NCBI RefSeq assembly: GCF_011326735.1
Contig: NZ_JAANCN010000001.1
Span: 434,001-498,000, forward strand
DNA: 64,000 nt
Direction of reading: 5' to 3'
From: Phycicoccus endophyticus
GTDB taxonomy: Bacteria; Actinomycetota; Actinomycetes; Actinomycetales; Dermatophilaceae
Under the pieces are notes generated by a model. The model did no database searches and was not told where the DNA came from. It saw only the letters and a program-made list of their open reading frames with translations. Below, piece by piece: positions 33,731 through 43,653 of this stretch (position 1 is its first letter; every line of letters begins with the position of its first letter). Both the position numbers and the translations under genes were made by a program.

Positions 33731-34323
33731 GCCAGGACCGTCCGTTCGTGCGCGAGGAGGCGGCGCAGCTGGGCGGCGTAGAGCAACCCGGCGAGCCAGT
33801 ACAGGACGATGCCCCACCAGGCGAACCCCCACCCGATGGGTTCGGCCACCCGGGCCACCGGCGAGTCGCCGTCGGCGAGGAGCAGCAGCGGGAAGGCGTA
33901 GAGCAGGTTGAAGGTCGCGGCCTTGCCCGTGAGGTGGACCGGCAGCCCCAGCCAGCCGTGCCGCTTGGCGACGAGGACGACGACGCCCATGAACGCCTCG
34001 CGGGCGAGGAGCACCCCGACGACCCACCACGGGATGACGTCGCGCACCGCCAGCCCGAAGAGGGTCGAGGCGATGTAGAGCCGGTCCGCGACCGGGTCGA
34101 GGAGCTGTCCGAGGCGGGACTCCTGGCCCCAGGCGCGGGCGATCCGCCCGTCGAGGTAGTCGGTGGCCCCGGAGACCGCGAGCAGGACGATGGCCAGGGC
34201 GTCGTGCCCGGAGAGCACGGCCCAGAGGAAGACCGGCACACCGACGAGACGCAGCGCGCTGAGCAGGTTCGGCAGGGTCAGGACACGCGTGCTCACCGCC
34301 CCCGAGGAGTCCTGCGCCACCAT
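33727..34323 (-). CDS. pgsA: CDP-alcohol phosphatidyltransferase
   Basis: A 198-residue integral membrane CDP-alcohol phosphotransferase. The signature D-x2-D-G-x2-A-R-x8-G-x3-D-x3-D appears as TDYLDGRIARAWGQESRLGQLLDPVADR near residue 52. The N-terminal LTLPNLLSALRLVGVPVFLW is that of PgsA-type enzymes. It could make phosphatidylglycerol phosphate, cardiolipin or another phospholipid; the M. tuberculosis gene in this position is pgsA2. The ATG at 34323 follows a TACAGT box by 7 nt, so the transcript is probably leaderless. Confidence 0.88.
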   Translation of the reverse strand: MVAQDSSGAVSTRVLTLPNLLSALRLVGVPVFLWAVLSGHDALAIVLLAVSGATDYLDGRIARAWGQESRLGQLLDPVADRLYIASTLFGLAVRDVIPWWVVGVLLAREAFMGVVVLVAKRHGWLGLPVHLTGKAATFNLLYAFPLLLLADGDSPVARVAEPIGWGFAWWGIVLYWLAGLLYAAQLRRLLAHERTVLA

Positions 34324-34330
34324 GGCCGTC

Positions 34331-34336
34331 ACTGTA
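34331..34336 (-). promoter_or_regulatory. -10 box of the pgsA unit, leaderless type
   Basis: TACAGT on the minus strand ends 7 nt before the pgsA ATG. The divergent patB box lies only 34 bp away, so the -35 areas of the two promoters overlap. Confidence 0.55.
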
Positions 34337-34370
34337 GGCGGTGCGCGCGTCCGGGCGCTCGACACCCACC

Positions 34371-34376
34371 TAGGGT
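34371..34376 (+). promoter_or_regulatory. -10 box of patB, leaderless type
   Basis: TAGGGT, 6 nt before the GTG at 34383. Confidence 0.55.
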
Positions 34377-34382
34377 GGTCGG

Positions 34383-35540
34383 GTGAGCACTCCCATCCTC
34401 GGCGCGAGCGAGGCCGAGCTGCGCCGTGACCGCACGAGCGTGAAGTGGCGGGCCTACCCACCGGACGTGCTCCCCCTGTGGGTGGCCGAGATGGACGCGG
34501 CGCCGTGCCCCGCCGTCGTCGAGGCGGTGACCGCCGCCATGGCCCGGGGCGACACCGGGTACGGCTGGGCGCCGGACTACGCCGCAGCGGTCGCGCGCTA
34601 CGTCTCGACCGCCTGGGGATGGGCCCCCGACCCGGCCTCGATGCTCGTCGTCACCGACGTGATGATCGGCGCGAGCGAGACCCTCCGGCTGCTCACCGAC
34701 GAGGGCGGGCCCGTCGTGATCTCCCCGCCGGTCTACGACGCCTTCTTCGGCTTCCTCGAGGCGATCGGCCGCCGACGCGTCGAGGCGCCGCTCACCCCGC
34801 AGGGCCGGCTGGACCCCGAGGCGCTGCGGGCCGCGTTCGGGGAGGCCACCGCCCGCGGCGAGCGGGCCGCCTACCTCCTGTGCAACCCGCAGAACCCGAC
34901 GGGGGCCGTCCACTCCCCCGCCGAGCTGGCGGCGCTGGCCGACGCGGCCGCCGAGTACGGGGTGCGGGTCGTCGCCGACGAGATCCACGCACCGCTCGTA
35001 CTGCCCGGCGGGCCGGCGTTCACGCCGTACCTCACCGTGCCGGGTGCCGAGGACGCCTTCGCGGTCTTCTCGCCGTCCAAGGGCTGGAACCTCGCCGGGC
35101 TGAAGTCGGCCGTCGTCCTCGCGGGGCCGCGGGCCCGTGGCGACCTCGCCCGCCTCCACGAGGTGCACACGCACGGCTCCTCCCACCTCGGCGAGATCGC
35201 GCACGTCGCCGCCATGCGCGACGGCCTCGGCTGGCTGGACCGGCTGCGCGCCGAGCTCGGCGCCAACCGCGACCTCCTCGGGGGCCTGCTCGCCGAGCAT
35301 CTCCCGCAGGTGCGCTGGCGTCCCCCCGAGGCGACCTACCTCGCCTGGCTGGACTGCCGTGCCCTGGGGCTGGGCGACGACCCCGCCGAGGTCTTCCGGG
35401 AGCGGGGACGGGTCGCCCTGGGCTCCGGGCCGCGCTACGGCTCGGACGCCGGCCGGGGCTTCGTGCGGCTCAACCTCGCGACCTCACCGGCCCTCGTCGA
35501 GGAGGCGGTGCGCCGGATGGCGTCGACGCTGTCGGACTAG
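34383..35540 (+). CDS. PLP-dependent cystathionine beta-lyase, MalY/PatB type
   Basis: A 385-residue fold-type I PLP enzyme of the MalY/PatB aminotransferase-like family, which splits C-S bonds of cystathionine or cysteine conjugates. The N-terminal VKWRAYPPDVLPLWVAEMD, NPQNPTGAVHS, DEIHAPLV and the PLP lysine in SPSKGWNLAGLK mark the family. It could supply homocysteine or pyruvate and thiol. Its TAG stop overlaps the -10 box of the thiamine operon. It is divergent from pgsA. Confidence 0.88.
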   Translation: MSTPILGASEAELRRDRTSVKWRAYPPDVLPLWVAEMDAAPCPAVVEAVTAAMARGDTGYGWAPDYAAAVARYVSTAWGWAPDPASMLVVTDVMIGASETLRLLTDEGGPVVISPPVYDAFFGFLEAIGRRRVEAPLTPQGRLDPEALRAAFGEATARGERAAYLLCNPQNPTGAVHSPAELAALADAAAEYGVRVVADEIHAPLVLPGGPAFTPYLTVPGAEDAFAVFSPSKGWNLAGLKSAVVLAGPRARGDLARLHEVHTHGSSHLGEIAHVAAMRDGLGWLDRLRAELGANRDLLGGLLAEHLPQVRWRPPEATYLAWLDCRALGLGDDPAEVFRERGRVALGSGPRYGSDAGRGFVRLNLATSPALVEEAVRRMASTLSD

Positions 35541-35543
35541 AGT
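35538..35543 (+). promoter_or_regulatory. -10 box of the thi operon
   Basis: TAGAGT begins with the patB stop codon TAG. It lies 13 nt before the TPP aptamer, so the start site would be near 35550. Confidence 0.5.
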
Positions 35544-35555
35544 GCGCAGGTAGTG

Positions 35556-35628
35556 GCACGGGGTGCCGCCACGGGCGGCTGAGATCACACCCGTCGAACC
35601 TGCTCTAGTTCGTACTAGCGGAGGGATG
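35556..35628 (+). promoter_or_regulatory. TPP (THI-box) riboswitch
   Basis: The conserved THI elements are all visible: GGGGTGC at 35560-35566, GGCTGAGAT at 35577-35585, CACCCGTCGAACCTG at 35588-35602 and the 3' part GCGGAGGGATG. The GGAGGG at 35620-35625 serves both the aptamer and the thiM ribosome site, suggesting that thiamine pyrophosphate blocks translation. No terminator hairpin is seen before the thiM ATG. Confidence 0.95.
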
Positions 35629-35633
35629 TCGCC

Positions 35634-36482
35634 ATGAGCGCACGTCTGCATTCGGAACTCGGCTCGACCCTGCCCGCCGCCGCCGCGGAGCTCCTCGGCG
35701 CGCTGCGCGAGCGACCGCCACTGACGCAGTGCATCACGAACACGGTCGTCACCGGCTTCACGGCCAACGCGCTGCTCGCGGTCGGCGCGGCGCCGGCGAT
35801 GGTCGACATCGTCGGTGAGGCCGGGAGGTTCGCCGAGGGCGCCTCGGGCCTGCTGGTCAACCTGGGCACCCCCACCCCGGAGCAGCGCGCCGCGGCTCTC
35901 GAGGCGGTGGGGGCCGTCACGGCAGCCGGCACCCCGTGGGTGCTCGACCCCGTCGCGGTCGGCGCGCTACCGGTGCGCACCGAGCTCGCGCACGCGCTGG
36001 CGCGGCAACGCCCGACCGCGGTCCGGGGCAACGCCTCCGAGATCCTGGCGCTCGCCGGTCTCAGCGCGGGAGGGCGCGGCGTGGACGCAACGGACAGCAC
36101 GGACGCCGCGCTCGAGGCAGCGGTGCTGCTGGCCCGCAGGCACGGCAGCGTCGTCGCCGTGTCCGGACCGGTCGATCTCGTCACCGACGGCGAGCGGACA
36201 TGGCGCATCGCGAACGGCCACGTGCTGCTGACGCGCGTCACCGGCGGGGGCTGCGCCCTGGGAGCGCTCATGGCGGCCTTCCTCGGTGGGGCCGCCCACC
36301 TCTCGGCCGACCCGCTCCTCGCGGTCGCCTCGGCCACCCTCGTCTACACCGTCGCCGCCGAGCGGGCCGCGCAGGCAGCGGCCGGGCCCGGCAGCTTCGC
36401 GGTCGGGCTGCTCGACGCGCTGGACGCCCTGGAGCCCGGAGAGCTGGCCGCCGCGGCGCGCGTCGAGGCGGGCACGCTGTGA
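35634..36482 (+). CDS. thiM: Hydroxyethylthiazole kinase
   Basis: A 282-residue ribokinase-like enzyme that phosphorylates 4-methyl-5-(2-hydroxyethyl)thiazole for thiamine salvage. Family motifs are [25 protein letters not shown] near the N-terminus, NLGTPTPEQ, and [15 protein letters not shown] holding the catalytic cysteine. The ATG at 35634 lies about 9 nt after GGAGGG of the TPP riboswitch. The stop overlaps the next gene as GTGA. With ThiE-ThiD-TenA it forms a complete salvage set, while thiC and thiG-type genes are absent from this locus. Confidence 0.95.
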   Translation: MSARLHSELGSTLPAAAAELLGALRERPPLTQCITNTVVTGFTANALLAVGAAPAMVDIVGEAGRFAEGASGLLVNLGTPTPEQRAAALEAVGAVTAAGTPWVLDPVAVGALPVRTELAHALARQRPTAVRGNASEILALAGLSAGGRGVDATDSTDAALEAAVLLARRHGSVVAVSGPVDLVTDGERTWRIANGHVLLTRVTGGGCALGALMAAFLGGAAHLSADPLLAVASATLVYTVAAERAAQAAAGPGSFAVGLLDALDALEPGELAAAARVEAGTL

Positions 36483-38635
36483 CCGCCGACCTGTCGCTGC
36501 ATCTCGTCACCGACCCCGTGCTGTGCGGCGAGCGAGGCGTCGTCGAGACCGTCCGGCTCGCCGTCGCCGGCGGGGTGCGGGTCGTGCAGCTGCGCGACAA
36601 GACGGCGACCGACGCCGAGGTCGTCGAACAGCTCGTCGAGCTCGCGGCGGTCATCGACGGTCGTGCCCTCCTCCTCGTCGACGACCGGGTGGACGCAGCG
36701 GTGGCGGCGAGGGAGCGGGGGGCGCGTGTCGACGGCGTCCACGTCGGCCAGAACGACGCGGACGTGAGGTGGGCGCGCGCGAGGCTCGGGTCGGACGCGC
36801 TCATCGGGCTCACCGCGAACCGTCCCGACCAGCTCGCCGCGGTGAGCGCCCTGCCCGCCGGCACGGTCGACTACCTCGGCGTCGGCGTGGTCCGGCCCAC
36901 GCGCACCAAGCCCGACCATCCACCCGCGCTCGGCGTCGACGGGTTCCGTGCCCTGGCCGCGGCCACCCCGCTCCCGTGCGTGGCCATCGGCGGCATCGGC
37001 CCCGACGACGTCGAGGCACTGCGGGACGCCGGGGCCGCGGGGGTCGCGGTCGTCTCCGCGCTGTGCGCCGCGGACGACCCGGAGGCGGAGGCGGCAGACC
37101 TCGCCCGTCGCTGGCGGGCGGGCATCGCGCCCCGGGTGCTCAGCATCGCCGGGAGCGACCCCTCGGGGGGCGCCGGCATCCAGGCCGACCTGAAGTCCAT
37201 CGCCGCCAACGGCGGCTACGGCATGGCGGTGCTCACCGCGCTCACGGCCCAGAACACCCGCGGCGTGCGGGCCGTGCACGTCCCGCCCGTCGACTTCCTC
37301 GGTCAGCAGCTCGACGCCGTGTCGGACGACGTCGCGGTCGACGCCGTCAAGATCGGGATGCTCTCGGACGCGGACGTCATCCGCACCGTCGCCGACTGGC
37401 TCGACGCGGTGCGCCCGCCGGTCGTCGTCGTCGACCCCGTCATGGTCGCCACGAGCGGCGACCGCCTGCTCGACCCCGACGCGGAGGTGGCGCTGCGCGA
37501 GCTGCTCGTGCGGGCCGACGTGGCGACCCCCAACCTCGCCGAGCTCTCCGTGCTCGCGGGGCGAGCGGTCGACGGCTGGGAGGAGGCGCTCGACGCAGCG
37601 CAGGAGCTGTCGGCGTCACTCGGCGTCGCCCTGCTGGTCAAGGGTGGCCACCTGCCCGGCGACGAGGCGCCCGACGCGCTGGTCGACGCGACCCGGGGGG
37701 TGCGGCAGGAGTTCCCCGGACCCCGCATCGCCACCGTCCACACCCACGGCACCGGCTGCTCGCTGTCCTCGGCGCTCGCCACCCGGCTCGCACACGGCGA
37801 CAGCCCCGCCGACGCGGTGGCGGCCGCGCGCGGGTGGCTGCGCGAGTCGCTGCGGGCCGCCGACCGCCTCCGCGTCGGGGGCGGGCACGGGCCGGTCAGC
37901 CACTTCGCCGGGCTGTGGTCCCGCGGCGGGCTGGAGACCCGGCCGGCCGCGGCGGAGGTCGCCGACGAGTGGTGGGGGCGCATCGCCGGCATCCGCGCCC
38001 GCATCGACGAGCTGCCGTTCATCCGGGCACTCGCCGACGGCACCCTGGAGCGCGAACGCTTCCTGACCTACCTGGGCCAGGACGCGCTGTACCTGCGCGA
38101 CTACGCGCGCGTGCTCGCGCAGGCCGCCCGGATCGCTCCGACACCGACCGAGCAGGCGTTCTGGGCGCAGGCCGCGCACGGCGCGATCGCCGGTGAGCTG
38201 GAGCTGCACGCATCGTGGCTGGACCCCGACGGCGACCTCGGGGCGGCCACCGTCGACCTGGCACCCTCCGCGGCGACGACCGCCTACCTCGACCACCTGC
38301 GCTCGGCGGCGTTCGCCGGCGACTACGGCCGGCTCGTCGCCGCCGTCCTGCCGTGCTTCTGGCTGTACACCGACCTGGGCCGACGGCTGGAGGCCGGCGA
38401 GCTCGGCGAGCGCGCCCGGGACCCGGGCCACCCCTACGCGTCGTGGCTGGCCACCTACGCCGACCCGGCCTTCGCGCAGGCGAACGACCAGGCCATCCGG
38501 CACGTCACCGAAGCGGCGGCCGCGGCCGGTGCGGCCGATCGGACGAGGATGTTCCGGGCGTTCGAGCTCTCCAGCGCCCACGAGCTCGCCTTCTTCGCCG
38601 ATCCCGGGCCCGCTGCCACGCCACGGGGTGCGTAG
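36479..38635 (+). CDS. ThiE-ThiD-TenA trifunctional thiamine salvage fusion
   Basis: One 718-residue frame joins three enzymes. Residues 1-213 are thiamine-phosphate synthase ThiE ([31 protein letters not shown]). Residues 218-485 are HMP/HMP-P kinase ThiD ([20 protein letters not shown], then [12 protein letters not shown] with C427). Residues 490-718 are TenA thiaminase II ([16 protein letters not shown]626 in LPCFWLY, E702 in FELSSAHEL), which frees HMP from damaged thiamine. Each domain keeps its catalytic residues. There is no internal stop or new ribosome site, so the product is a single chain. GTGA overlap couples it to thiM, and the TPP riboswitch controls both. Confidence 0.93.
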   Translation: MTADLSLHLVTDPVLCGERGVVETVRLAVAGGVRVVQLRDKTATDAEVVEQLVELAAVIDGRALLLVDDRVDAAVAARERGARVDGVHVGQNDADVRWARARLGSDALIGLTANRPDQLAAVSALPAGTVDYLGVGVVRPTRTKPDHPPALGVDGFRALAAATPLPCVAIGGIGPDDVEALRDAGAAGVAVVSALCAADDPEAEAADLARRWRAGIAPRVLSIAGSDPSGGAGIQADLKSIAANGGYGMAVLTALTAQNTRGVRAVHVPPVDFLGQQLDAVSDDVAVDAVKIGMLSDADVIRTVADWLDAVRPPVVVVDPVMVATSGDRLLDPDAEVALRELLVRADVATPNLAELSVLAGRAVDGWEEALDAAQELSASLGVALLVKGGHLPGDEAPDALVDATRGVRQEFPGPRIATVHTHGTGCSLSSALATRLAHGDSPADAVAAARGWLRESLRAADRLRVGGGHGPVSHFAGLWSRGGLETRPAAAEVADEWWGRIAGIRARIDELPFIRALADGTLERERFLTYLGQDALYLRDYARVLAQAARIAPTPTEQAFWAQAAHGAIAGELELHASWLDPDGDLGAATVDLAPSAATTAYLDHLRSAAFAGDYGRLVAAVLPCFWLYTDLGRRLEAGELGERARDPGHPYASWLATYADPAFAQANDQAIRHVTEAAAAAGAADRTRMFRAFELSSAHELAFFADPGPAATPRGA

Positions 38636-38699
38636 GCCTCTGGCCACCGGAGACGAGATCGCCATGGCCCCGGGGAGACGGCCTCTCCTCCAGGGCAAC

Positions 38700-38776
<77 letters not shown>

Positions 38777-38845
38777 TGGCTGCTCCCTCACGGGAGCGGT
38801 CGAAACCTTATCCCACGCCCACCCGCGCGGCCGAATCCGCCCGCC

Positions 38846-40315
38846 TCAGCGGCGGGCCCGGCGCTTCTCGCGCACCCGGACGGAGATCTCGATCGGGGTC
38901 CCCTCGAAGCCGAACTCCTCGCGCAGCCGGCGCTCGACGAAGCGGCGGTAGCCGGCCTCGATGAACCCCGAGGCGAAGAGGACGAACCGCGGGGGGCGGG
39001 TGCCGGCCTGGGTGGCGAAGAGGATGCGGGGCTGCTTCCCGCCGCGGACGGGGTGCGGGTGGGCGGCGACGACCTCGCCGAGGAAGGCGTTCAGCCGCGC
39101 GGTCGGCACGCGGGTCTCCCAGGAGTCCAGCGCCCGGTCGAGGGCCGGCACGAGGCGCTCGAGATGGCGACCGGTGCGTGCCGAGAGGTTGACCCGGGGC
39201 GCCCAGGGCACCTGGACGAGGTCGCGCTCGATCTCCCGCTCGAGGAAGTGCCGACGCTCCTCGTCGGTCAGGTCCCACTTGTTGTACGCGATGACGAGCG
39301 CCCGGCCGGCGTCGATGACCTGCTGGACCACCCGGACGTCCTGCTCGGCGATCGGCTCGCTCGCGTCGATGAGGACGACCGCGACCTCGGCCTTCTCCAG
39401 CGCGGTCTGGGTGCGCAGGGAGGCGTAGAAGTCCGCCCCCCGCGTCTGGTGCACGCGCCGGCGGATGCCGGCGGTGTCGACGAAGCGCCACGAGCGGCCC
39501 GCGAGCTCGACGACCTCGTCGACCGGGTCGCGCGTGGTGCCGGCGACGTCGTCGACGACCACCCGGTCGGTGCCGGTCAGCTTGTTGAGCATCGAGGACT
39601 TCCCGACGTTCGGGCGGCCCAGGAGCGCGACCCGGCGGGGGCCCCCCGGCTGGTAGGCGGTCACCCGAGAGACGGCGGGGAGCACCTCGAGGAGGGCGTC
39701 GAGGACGTCACCGCTCCCGCGCCCGTGCAGCGCGGAGACCGGCCACGGCTGCCCGAGCCCGAGGTTCCACAGCGCGGCGGCGTCGGCCTCGGTGCGCTGG
39801 TCGTCGACCTTGTTCGCGACGAGCACGACCGGCTTGCCCGAGCGCCGCAGCATCCGCACGACGGCCTCGTCGTCGTCGGTCGCCCCGACGGTGGCGTCGA
39901 CGACGAAGAGCACCGCGTCGGCGAGCTCGACGGCGATCTCGGCCTGCTCGGCGACCCTCAGGTGGATGCCCGTCGCGTCGACCGCCCACCCGCCGGTGTC
40001 GACGAGGGTGAACCGCCGCCCGGACCACTCCGCGTCGTAGGCCACCCGGTCGCGGGTGACGCCCGGGACGTCCTCGACGACGGCCTCCCGGCGGCCGAGG
40101 ACGCGGTTGACGAGGGTGGACTTGCCGACGTTGGGCCGACCCACGACGGCGACCACCGGGGCGGGCGCGCGGACCTCACCGTCCTCGTCGAGCAGCCCCT
40201 CGGCCTCGAGGAGCGCGCGGTCCTCCTCGTCGAGCTCGAAGTCCTCGAGACCGGCACGCAGGGCCCGCTCGATCGCCTCGGGGTCCTGGGTGCGGGTCGG
40301 CTCGTCCGTGCTCAT
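38846..40315 (-). CDS. der: Ribosome biogenesis GTPase Der (EngA)
   Basis: A 489-residue double-GTPase needed for 50S ribosome assembly. Two G1 motifs are seen: [12 protein letters not shown] near residue 60 and [12 protein letters not shown] near residue 230, each with later NKVD/NKWD base-specificity motifs, and a C-terminal KH-like domain. The first 50 residues are an acidic, non-conserved extension. The ATG at 40315 has GGAGAA upstream. It follows cmk with 44 bp between, the usual actinobacterial cmk-der pair. Confidence 0.96.
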   Translation of the reverse strand: MSTDEPTRTQDPEAIERALRAGLEDFELDEEDRALLEAEGLLDEDGEVRAPAPVVAVVGRPNVGKSTLVNRVLGRREAVVEDVPGVTRDRVAYDAEWSGRRFTLVDTGGWAVDATGIHLRVAEQAEIAVELADAVLFVVDATVGATDDDEAVVRMLRRSGKPVVLVANKVDDQRTEADAAALWNLGLGQPWPVSALHGRGSGDVLDALLEVLPAVSRVTAYQPGGPRRVALLGRPNVGKSSMLNKLTGTDRVVVDDVAGTTRDPVDEVVELAGRSWRFVDTAGIRRRVHQTRGADFYASLRTQTALEKAEVAVVLIDASEPIAEQDVRVVQQVIDAGRALVIAYNKWDLTDEERRHFLEREIERDLVQVPWAPRVNLSARTGRHLERLVPALDRALDSWETRVPTARLNAFLGEVVAAHPHPVRGGKQPRILFATQAGTRPPRFVLFASGFIEAGYRRFVERRLREEFGFEGTPIEISVRVREKRRARR

Positions 40316-40359
40316 CCCCCCATTCTCCCGTATGCGCGCGGGTGCCGGCGACGCGCGGC

Positions 40360-41055
40360 TCAGCCGCTCGCGGCGGTGCGCTGCGCGACGACGTCGAGGA
40401 CCGCGGCGATGCTCTCCTCGAGGCCGAGCTCGGAGGTGTCGACGAGGGCGACGCCGTCGGCGGCCCGGGTGAACGCCGACACCGTCGAGTCGTCCCGGTC
40501 ACGGCGCACGACCTGGTCGCGGGTGGCCTCGACGGCGGCCGCGTCCGCCGAGCCGTGCAGCTCGGCGGAGCGCCGACGCAGGCGGGCCTCCTCGGAGGCG
40601 GTGAGCAGCACACGCACCCGCGCGTCGGGAGCGACGACCGTCGTGATGTCGCGCCCTTCCGCGACGACGCCACCGGCGCGCGCCGCGACGTCCTCGATCA
40701 GCTGCCGCTGGAGGCGCTGCAGCACCGGTCGGACCTCGAGGTTGGTCGCGACCGCGGAGACCGCGCTGCTCACCGCGGTCGTGCGGATGGCGGCACCCAC
40801 GTCGGTGCCGTCGACCGTGACGCTCGGGGCCGCGGGGTCGGTGCCCATCGCGAGCGGCAGGTCACGAGCGGCCTGCGCGACCGCGGCCCGGTCGGTGAGG
40901 TCGACGCCGCGCTCGAGGCACGACCAGGTGAGCGCCCGGTACATGGCACCGGTGTCGAGGTAGCCCAGGCCGAGCCGCGTCGCCACGGCACGCGCCACGG
41001 TGCTCTTCCCGGAGCCGGAGGGACCGTCGATGGCGATCGTCAGCGGCGTACCCAT
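40360..41055 (-). CDS. cmk: Cytidylate kinase
   Basis: A 231-residue (d)CMP kinase. The P-loop is GPSGSGKST near residue 11; [13 protein letters not shown] and [14 protein letters not shown] are family motifs. The ATG at 41055 is chosen because TAGGCT lies 8 nt before it; the long open frame further upstream runs antisense-like through tyrA and is not coding. It precedes der. Confidence 0.94.
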   Translation of the reverse strand: MGTPLTIAIDGPSGSGKSTVARAVATRLGLGYLDTGAMYRALTWSCLERGVDLTDRAAVAQAARDLPLAMGTDPAAPSVTVDGTDVGAAIRTTAVSSAVSAVATNLEVRPVLQRLQRQLIEDVAARAGGVVAEGRDITTVVAPDARVRVLLTASEEARLRRRSAELHGSADAAAVEATRDQVVRRDRDDSTVSAFTRAADGVALVDTSELGLEESIAAVLDVVAQRTAASG

Positions 41056-41063
41056 GGGGCCGC

Positions 41064-41069
41064 AGCCTA
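41064..41069 (-). promoter_or_regulatory. -10 box of cmk-der, leaderless type
   Basis: TAGGCT on the minus strand ends 8 nt before the cmk ATG; it lies in the 23-bp space after the tyrA stop. Confidence 0.45.
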
Positions 41070-41078
41070 GTGGCCGCC

Positions 41079-42161
41079 TCACCCGTGGATCCGCCAGCCC
41101 CGTTCGCCCAGGGCCTGCGCCAGCCCGGCCGCGGCCGCCGGCAGCACCTCGACCTCGGCGAGGCCCAGCTGCTGGCCGAGGCCGTGGTCGAGGTGGAACT
41201 CCTCGACGTTGACGCCGATCGCGCCGATGTCGGCGAAGAGCCTCCCCAGCTGGCCGGGTTCGTCGGGCAGCAGGACGCGTACCGTCTCCAGGCTCGTCGG
41301 GGCGGCACCGTGCTTGCCGGGGATGCGGGCCTGTCCCAGGTTGCCGGCGGCGATCACCCCGGCGAGCGCCCCGCGGGCACCCGGGGCGTCGCCTCCGTCG
41401 GCGAGCGCGGCCAGCGCCTCGAGCAGCCGGTCGAGGTCCTCGGCCAGGCCGGCGAGCACCTCGCGGACGGCGGGGGCGTTGCCCGCAAGGATCTGGGTCC
41501 ACAGGTGCGGGTCGCTCGCGGCGATCCGCGTGACGTCGCGCAGCCCCTGGCCGGCGAGGGCCACCGCGTCCTCGTCGAGCGTCTCGAGCCGCGCCGCGAC
41601 GAGGCTGGCGGCCAGCTGCGGGACGTGCGAGACCACCGCCACGGCGCGGTCGTGGCCCTCCGGCGGGAGCTCGAGGACGGCGGCACCGGCGGCCCGCGCG
41701 ACGTCGGCGACGAGCTCGCGGGCCTGCGGGCGGGTCTCCGCGGTCGGCGTGAGGACCCAGGCGCGGCCGTCGAAGAGGTCGTGCCGGCCCGACACCGCGC
41801 CCGAGCGCTCGCGCCCGGCCATCGGGTGCGACCCGCAGTAGCGCCCCAGGTCGGCGTCGGCGGCGCGCAGCCGGGCCAGCACGGCACCCTTGACCGACGC
41901 GACGTCGGTGACCGCCGCGGAGGGCCAGCGCTCGAGCGCGGTGGCGACGCAGCCGGCGGTGACGTCCGGGGGTGCCGCGACGACGACGAGCTGCGGGTCG
42001 AGCGTCTCCCCCTCCCCCGGCAGCCGGCCGGCCCCGAGGTCGCGGGCGAGGGCGGCGTGCGTCGGCACGGCGTCCTCGAGGGTCACCTCGTCACCGTGCC
42101 GGGTCAGGGCCAGACCGAGCGAGGTCCCGATGAGGCCGGTGCCGACGACGTGGACGCGCAT
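41079..42161 (-). CDS. tyrA: Prephenate dehydrogenase with C-terminal ACT domain
   Basis: A 360-residue enzyme for tyrosine biosynthesis that oxidatively decarboxylates prephenate. The Rossmann motif GTGLIGTSLG begins at residue 7; SHPMAGRERSG near residue 127 and the histidine in SHVPQL are active-site features. The last 75 residues form an ACT domain (LLPDEPGQLGRLFADIGAIGVN) for feedback control. Its ATG shares one base with the rluB stop (TGATG), so the two are coupled. Confidence 0.92.
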   Translation of the reverse strand: MRVHVVGTGLIGTSLGLALTRHGDEVTLEDAVPTHAALARDLGAGRLPGEGETLDPQLVVVAAPPDVTAGCVATALERWPSAAVTDVASVKGAVLARLRAADADLGRYCGSHPMAGRERSGAVSGRHDLFDGRAWVLTPTAETRPQARELVADVARAAGAAVLELPPEGHDRAVAVVSHVPQLAASLVAARLETLDEDAVALAGQGLRDVTRIAASDPHLWTQILAGNAPAVREVLAGLAEDLDRLLEALAALADGGDAPGARGALAGVIAAGNLGQARIPGKHGAAPTSLETVRVLLPDEPGQLGRLFADIGAIGVNVEEFHLDHGLGQQLGLAEVEVLPAAAAGLAQALGERGWRIHG

Positions 42162-43021
42162 CACAGCCCGGCGGCCTTGTACAGCGCGGCGACCTCGGTC
42201 GCGGTGAGCGCCCGCCACTTGCCCGCCTTGGTGTCCCCGAGCCGGACCGGCCCCACCTGCGTGCGCACGAGGGAGATCACCGGGTGGCCGACGGCGTCGA
42301 GCAGGCGCCGCACGATGTGCTTGCGGCCCTCGTGGAGGACGACCTCGACGAGCGCCTTGCCCGGCTGGGAGTCCACGACCCGGAAGGAGTCCACGACCAC
42401 CGGGCCGTCCTCGAGCTCGACACCCTCGCGCAGCCGGCGCCCCAGGTCACGGGGCACCGGCCCGGGGATCTGCGCCAGGTAGGTCTTCAGGACCCCGTAG
42501 CGCGGGTGCTGCAGGCGGTGGGCGAGGTCGCCGTCGTTGGTCAGGAGCAGCAGCCCCTCGGTGTCGGCGTCGAGCCGCCCCACGTGGAAGAGGCGCTCCT
42601 TGCGGGCACCGACGTAGTCCCCGATGTCCACCCGCCCGAGCTCGTCGCTCATCGACGTCACGACGTTGAGCGGCTTGTTGAAGGCCAGGTAGACCCGCGA
42701 CTCGTCGAGCTGGACCCGTTCGCCGTCGACGTGCACGACCTGGGTGGGCCGGATGCGCACGCCGAGCTCGGTGACCACCTGGCCGTCCACCTCGACCCGG
42801 CCCTGGCTGATGAGGTCCTCGCAGACCCGGCGCGACCCGACGCCGGCGGCGGCGAGCAGCTTCTGCAGCCGCACACCGTCGGGGTCGTGGACGTCCACCC
42901 GCGCACGCTGCGGCTCGCGAGGGGGCGTCGTCGGTTGGCTGCGGCGGGTGTTGCCCCCGCCGCGCGGTCGCTGCTGCCGGTCGCCGGCCCGGCGGCCGCC
43001 GCGTCCCTTCGGCGGGGTCAT
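42161..43021 (-). CDS. rluB: 23S rRNA pseudouridine synthase RluB type
   Basis: A 286-residue RsuA/RluB-family pseudouridine synthase that modifies 23S rRNA. After a basic, disordered head (residues 1-45) come an S4 RNA-binding domain (VRLQKLLAAAGVGSRRVCEDLISQGRV) and the catalytic domain with the active-site aspartate in GRLDADTEGLLLLTNDG. ATGA couples it to scpB upstream. The place next to scpAB matches M. tuberculosis Rv1711. Confidence 0.93.
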   Translation of the reverse strand: MTPPKGRGGRRAGDRQQRPRGGGNTRRSQPTTPPREPQRARVDVHDPDGVRLQKLLAAAGVGSRRVCEDLISQGRVEVDGQVVTELGVRIRPTQVVHVDGERVQLDESRVYLAFNKPLNVVTSMSDELGRVDIGDYVGARKERLFHVGRLDADTEGLLLLTNDGDLAHRLQHPRYGVLKTYLAQIPGPVPRDLGRRLREGVELEDGPVVVDSFRVVDSQPGKALVEVVLHEGRKHIVRRLLDAVGHPVISLVRTQVGPVRLGDTKAGKWRALTATEVAALYKAAGL

Positions 43022-43653
43022 CCCCGGCCTCCTTCGGCGATCTCGTCGAGGACGTCCACCTCGGGCAGGTACGGGGCGAGAGCCGGCAGCTCCTCGACGC
43101 TGCCGAGGCCGAGGCGCTCGAGGAAGTAGGACGTCGTGCCGTAGAGGGTCGCGGTGGACTCCTCGTCCTGGCCGACCTCCTCGATGAGCCCCCGGGTGAG
43201 GAGGGTGCGGATCACCCCGTCGACGTTGACGCCCCGGACCGCCGCGACCCGTGAGCGGGACACCGGCTGCCGGTAGGCGATGACCGCCAGGGTCTCCAGC
43301 GAGGCCTGGGTCAGCCGGGCCTGCTGGCCGTCGAGCACGAACCGCTCGACCAGGGGCGCGTACTCGTGCCGGCTGTACATCCGCCAGCCGCCGCCCACCT
43401 GGCGCAGGGTGAACCCGCGCGACTGCTCCTCGTAGCCTCTCTCGAGCTCGGCGAGCGCCCGTTCGACGTCCTCGACCGGCTGCTCCAGGACGGCGGCGAG
43501 GGCCAGCGTCGTCACCGGCTCGTCGACGACCATGAGGACGGCCTCCAGCGCGCCGGGCACGCCCCCGGGCAGGTCCGCGACGTCGAGGGCCAGCTGGCCC
43601 TCGGCGGGCGCCGCGCCCTGCGGCTCGGGCGCGGTCGGCTCCGGCTCACTCAT
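43018..43653 (-). CDS. scpB: Segregation and condensation protein B
   Basis: A 211-residue ScpB, the winged-helix kleisin-associated subunit of the SMC complex. Key segments are LEAVLMVVDEPVTTLALA, TLAVIAYRQPVSRSRVAAVRGVNVDGVIRTL and YGTTSYFLERLGL. The start overlaps the scpA stop by 8 nt. With ScpA and ParA in the same unit it points to chromosome organisation, of interest near the terminus. Confidence 0.94.
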   Translation of the reverse strand: MSEPEPTAPEPQGAAPAEGQLALDVADLPGGVPGALEAVLMVVDEPVTTLALAAVLEQPVEDVERALAELERGYEEQSRGFTLRQVGGGWRMYSRHEYAPLVERFVLDGQQARLTQASLETLAVIAYRQPVSRSRVAAVRGVNVDGVIRTLLTRGLIEEVGQDEESTATLYGTTSYFLERLGLGSVEELPALAPYLPEVDVLDEIAEGGRG

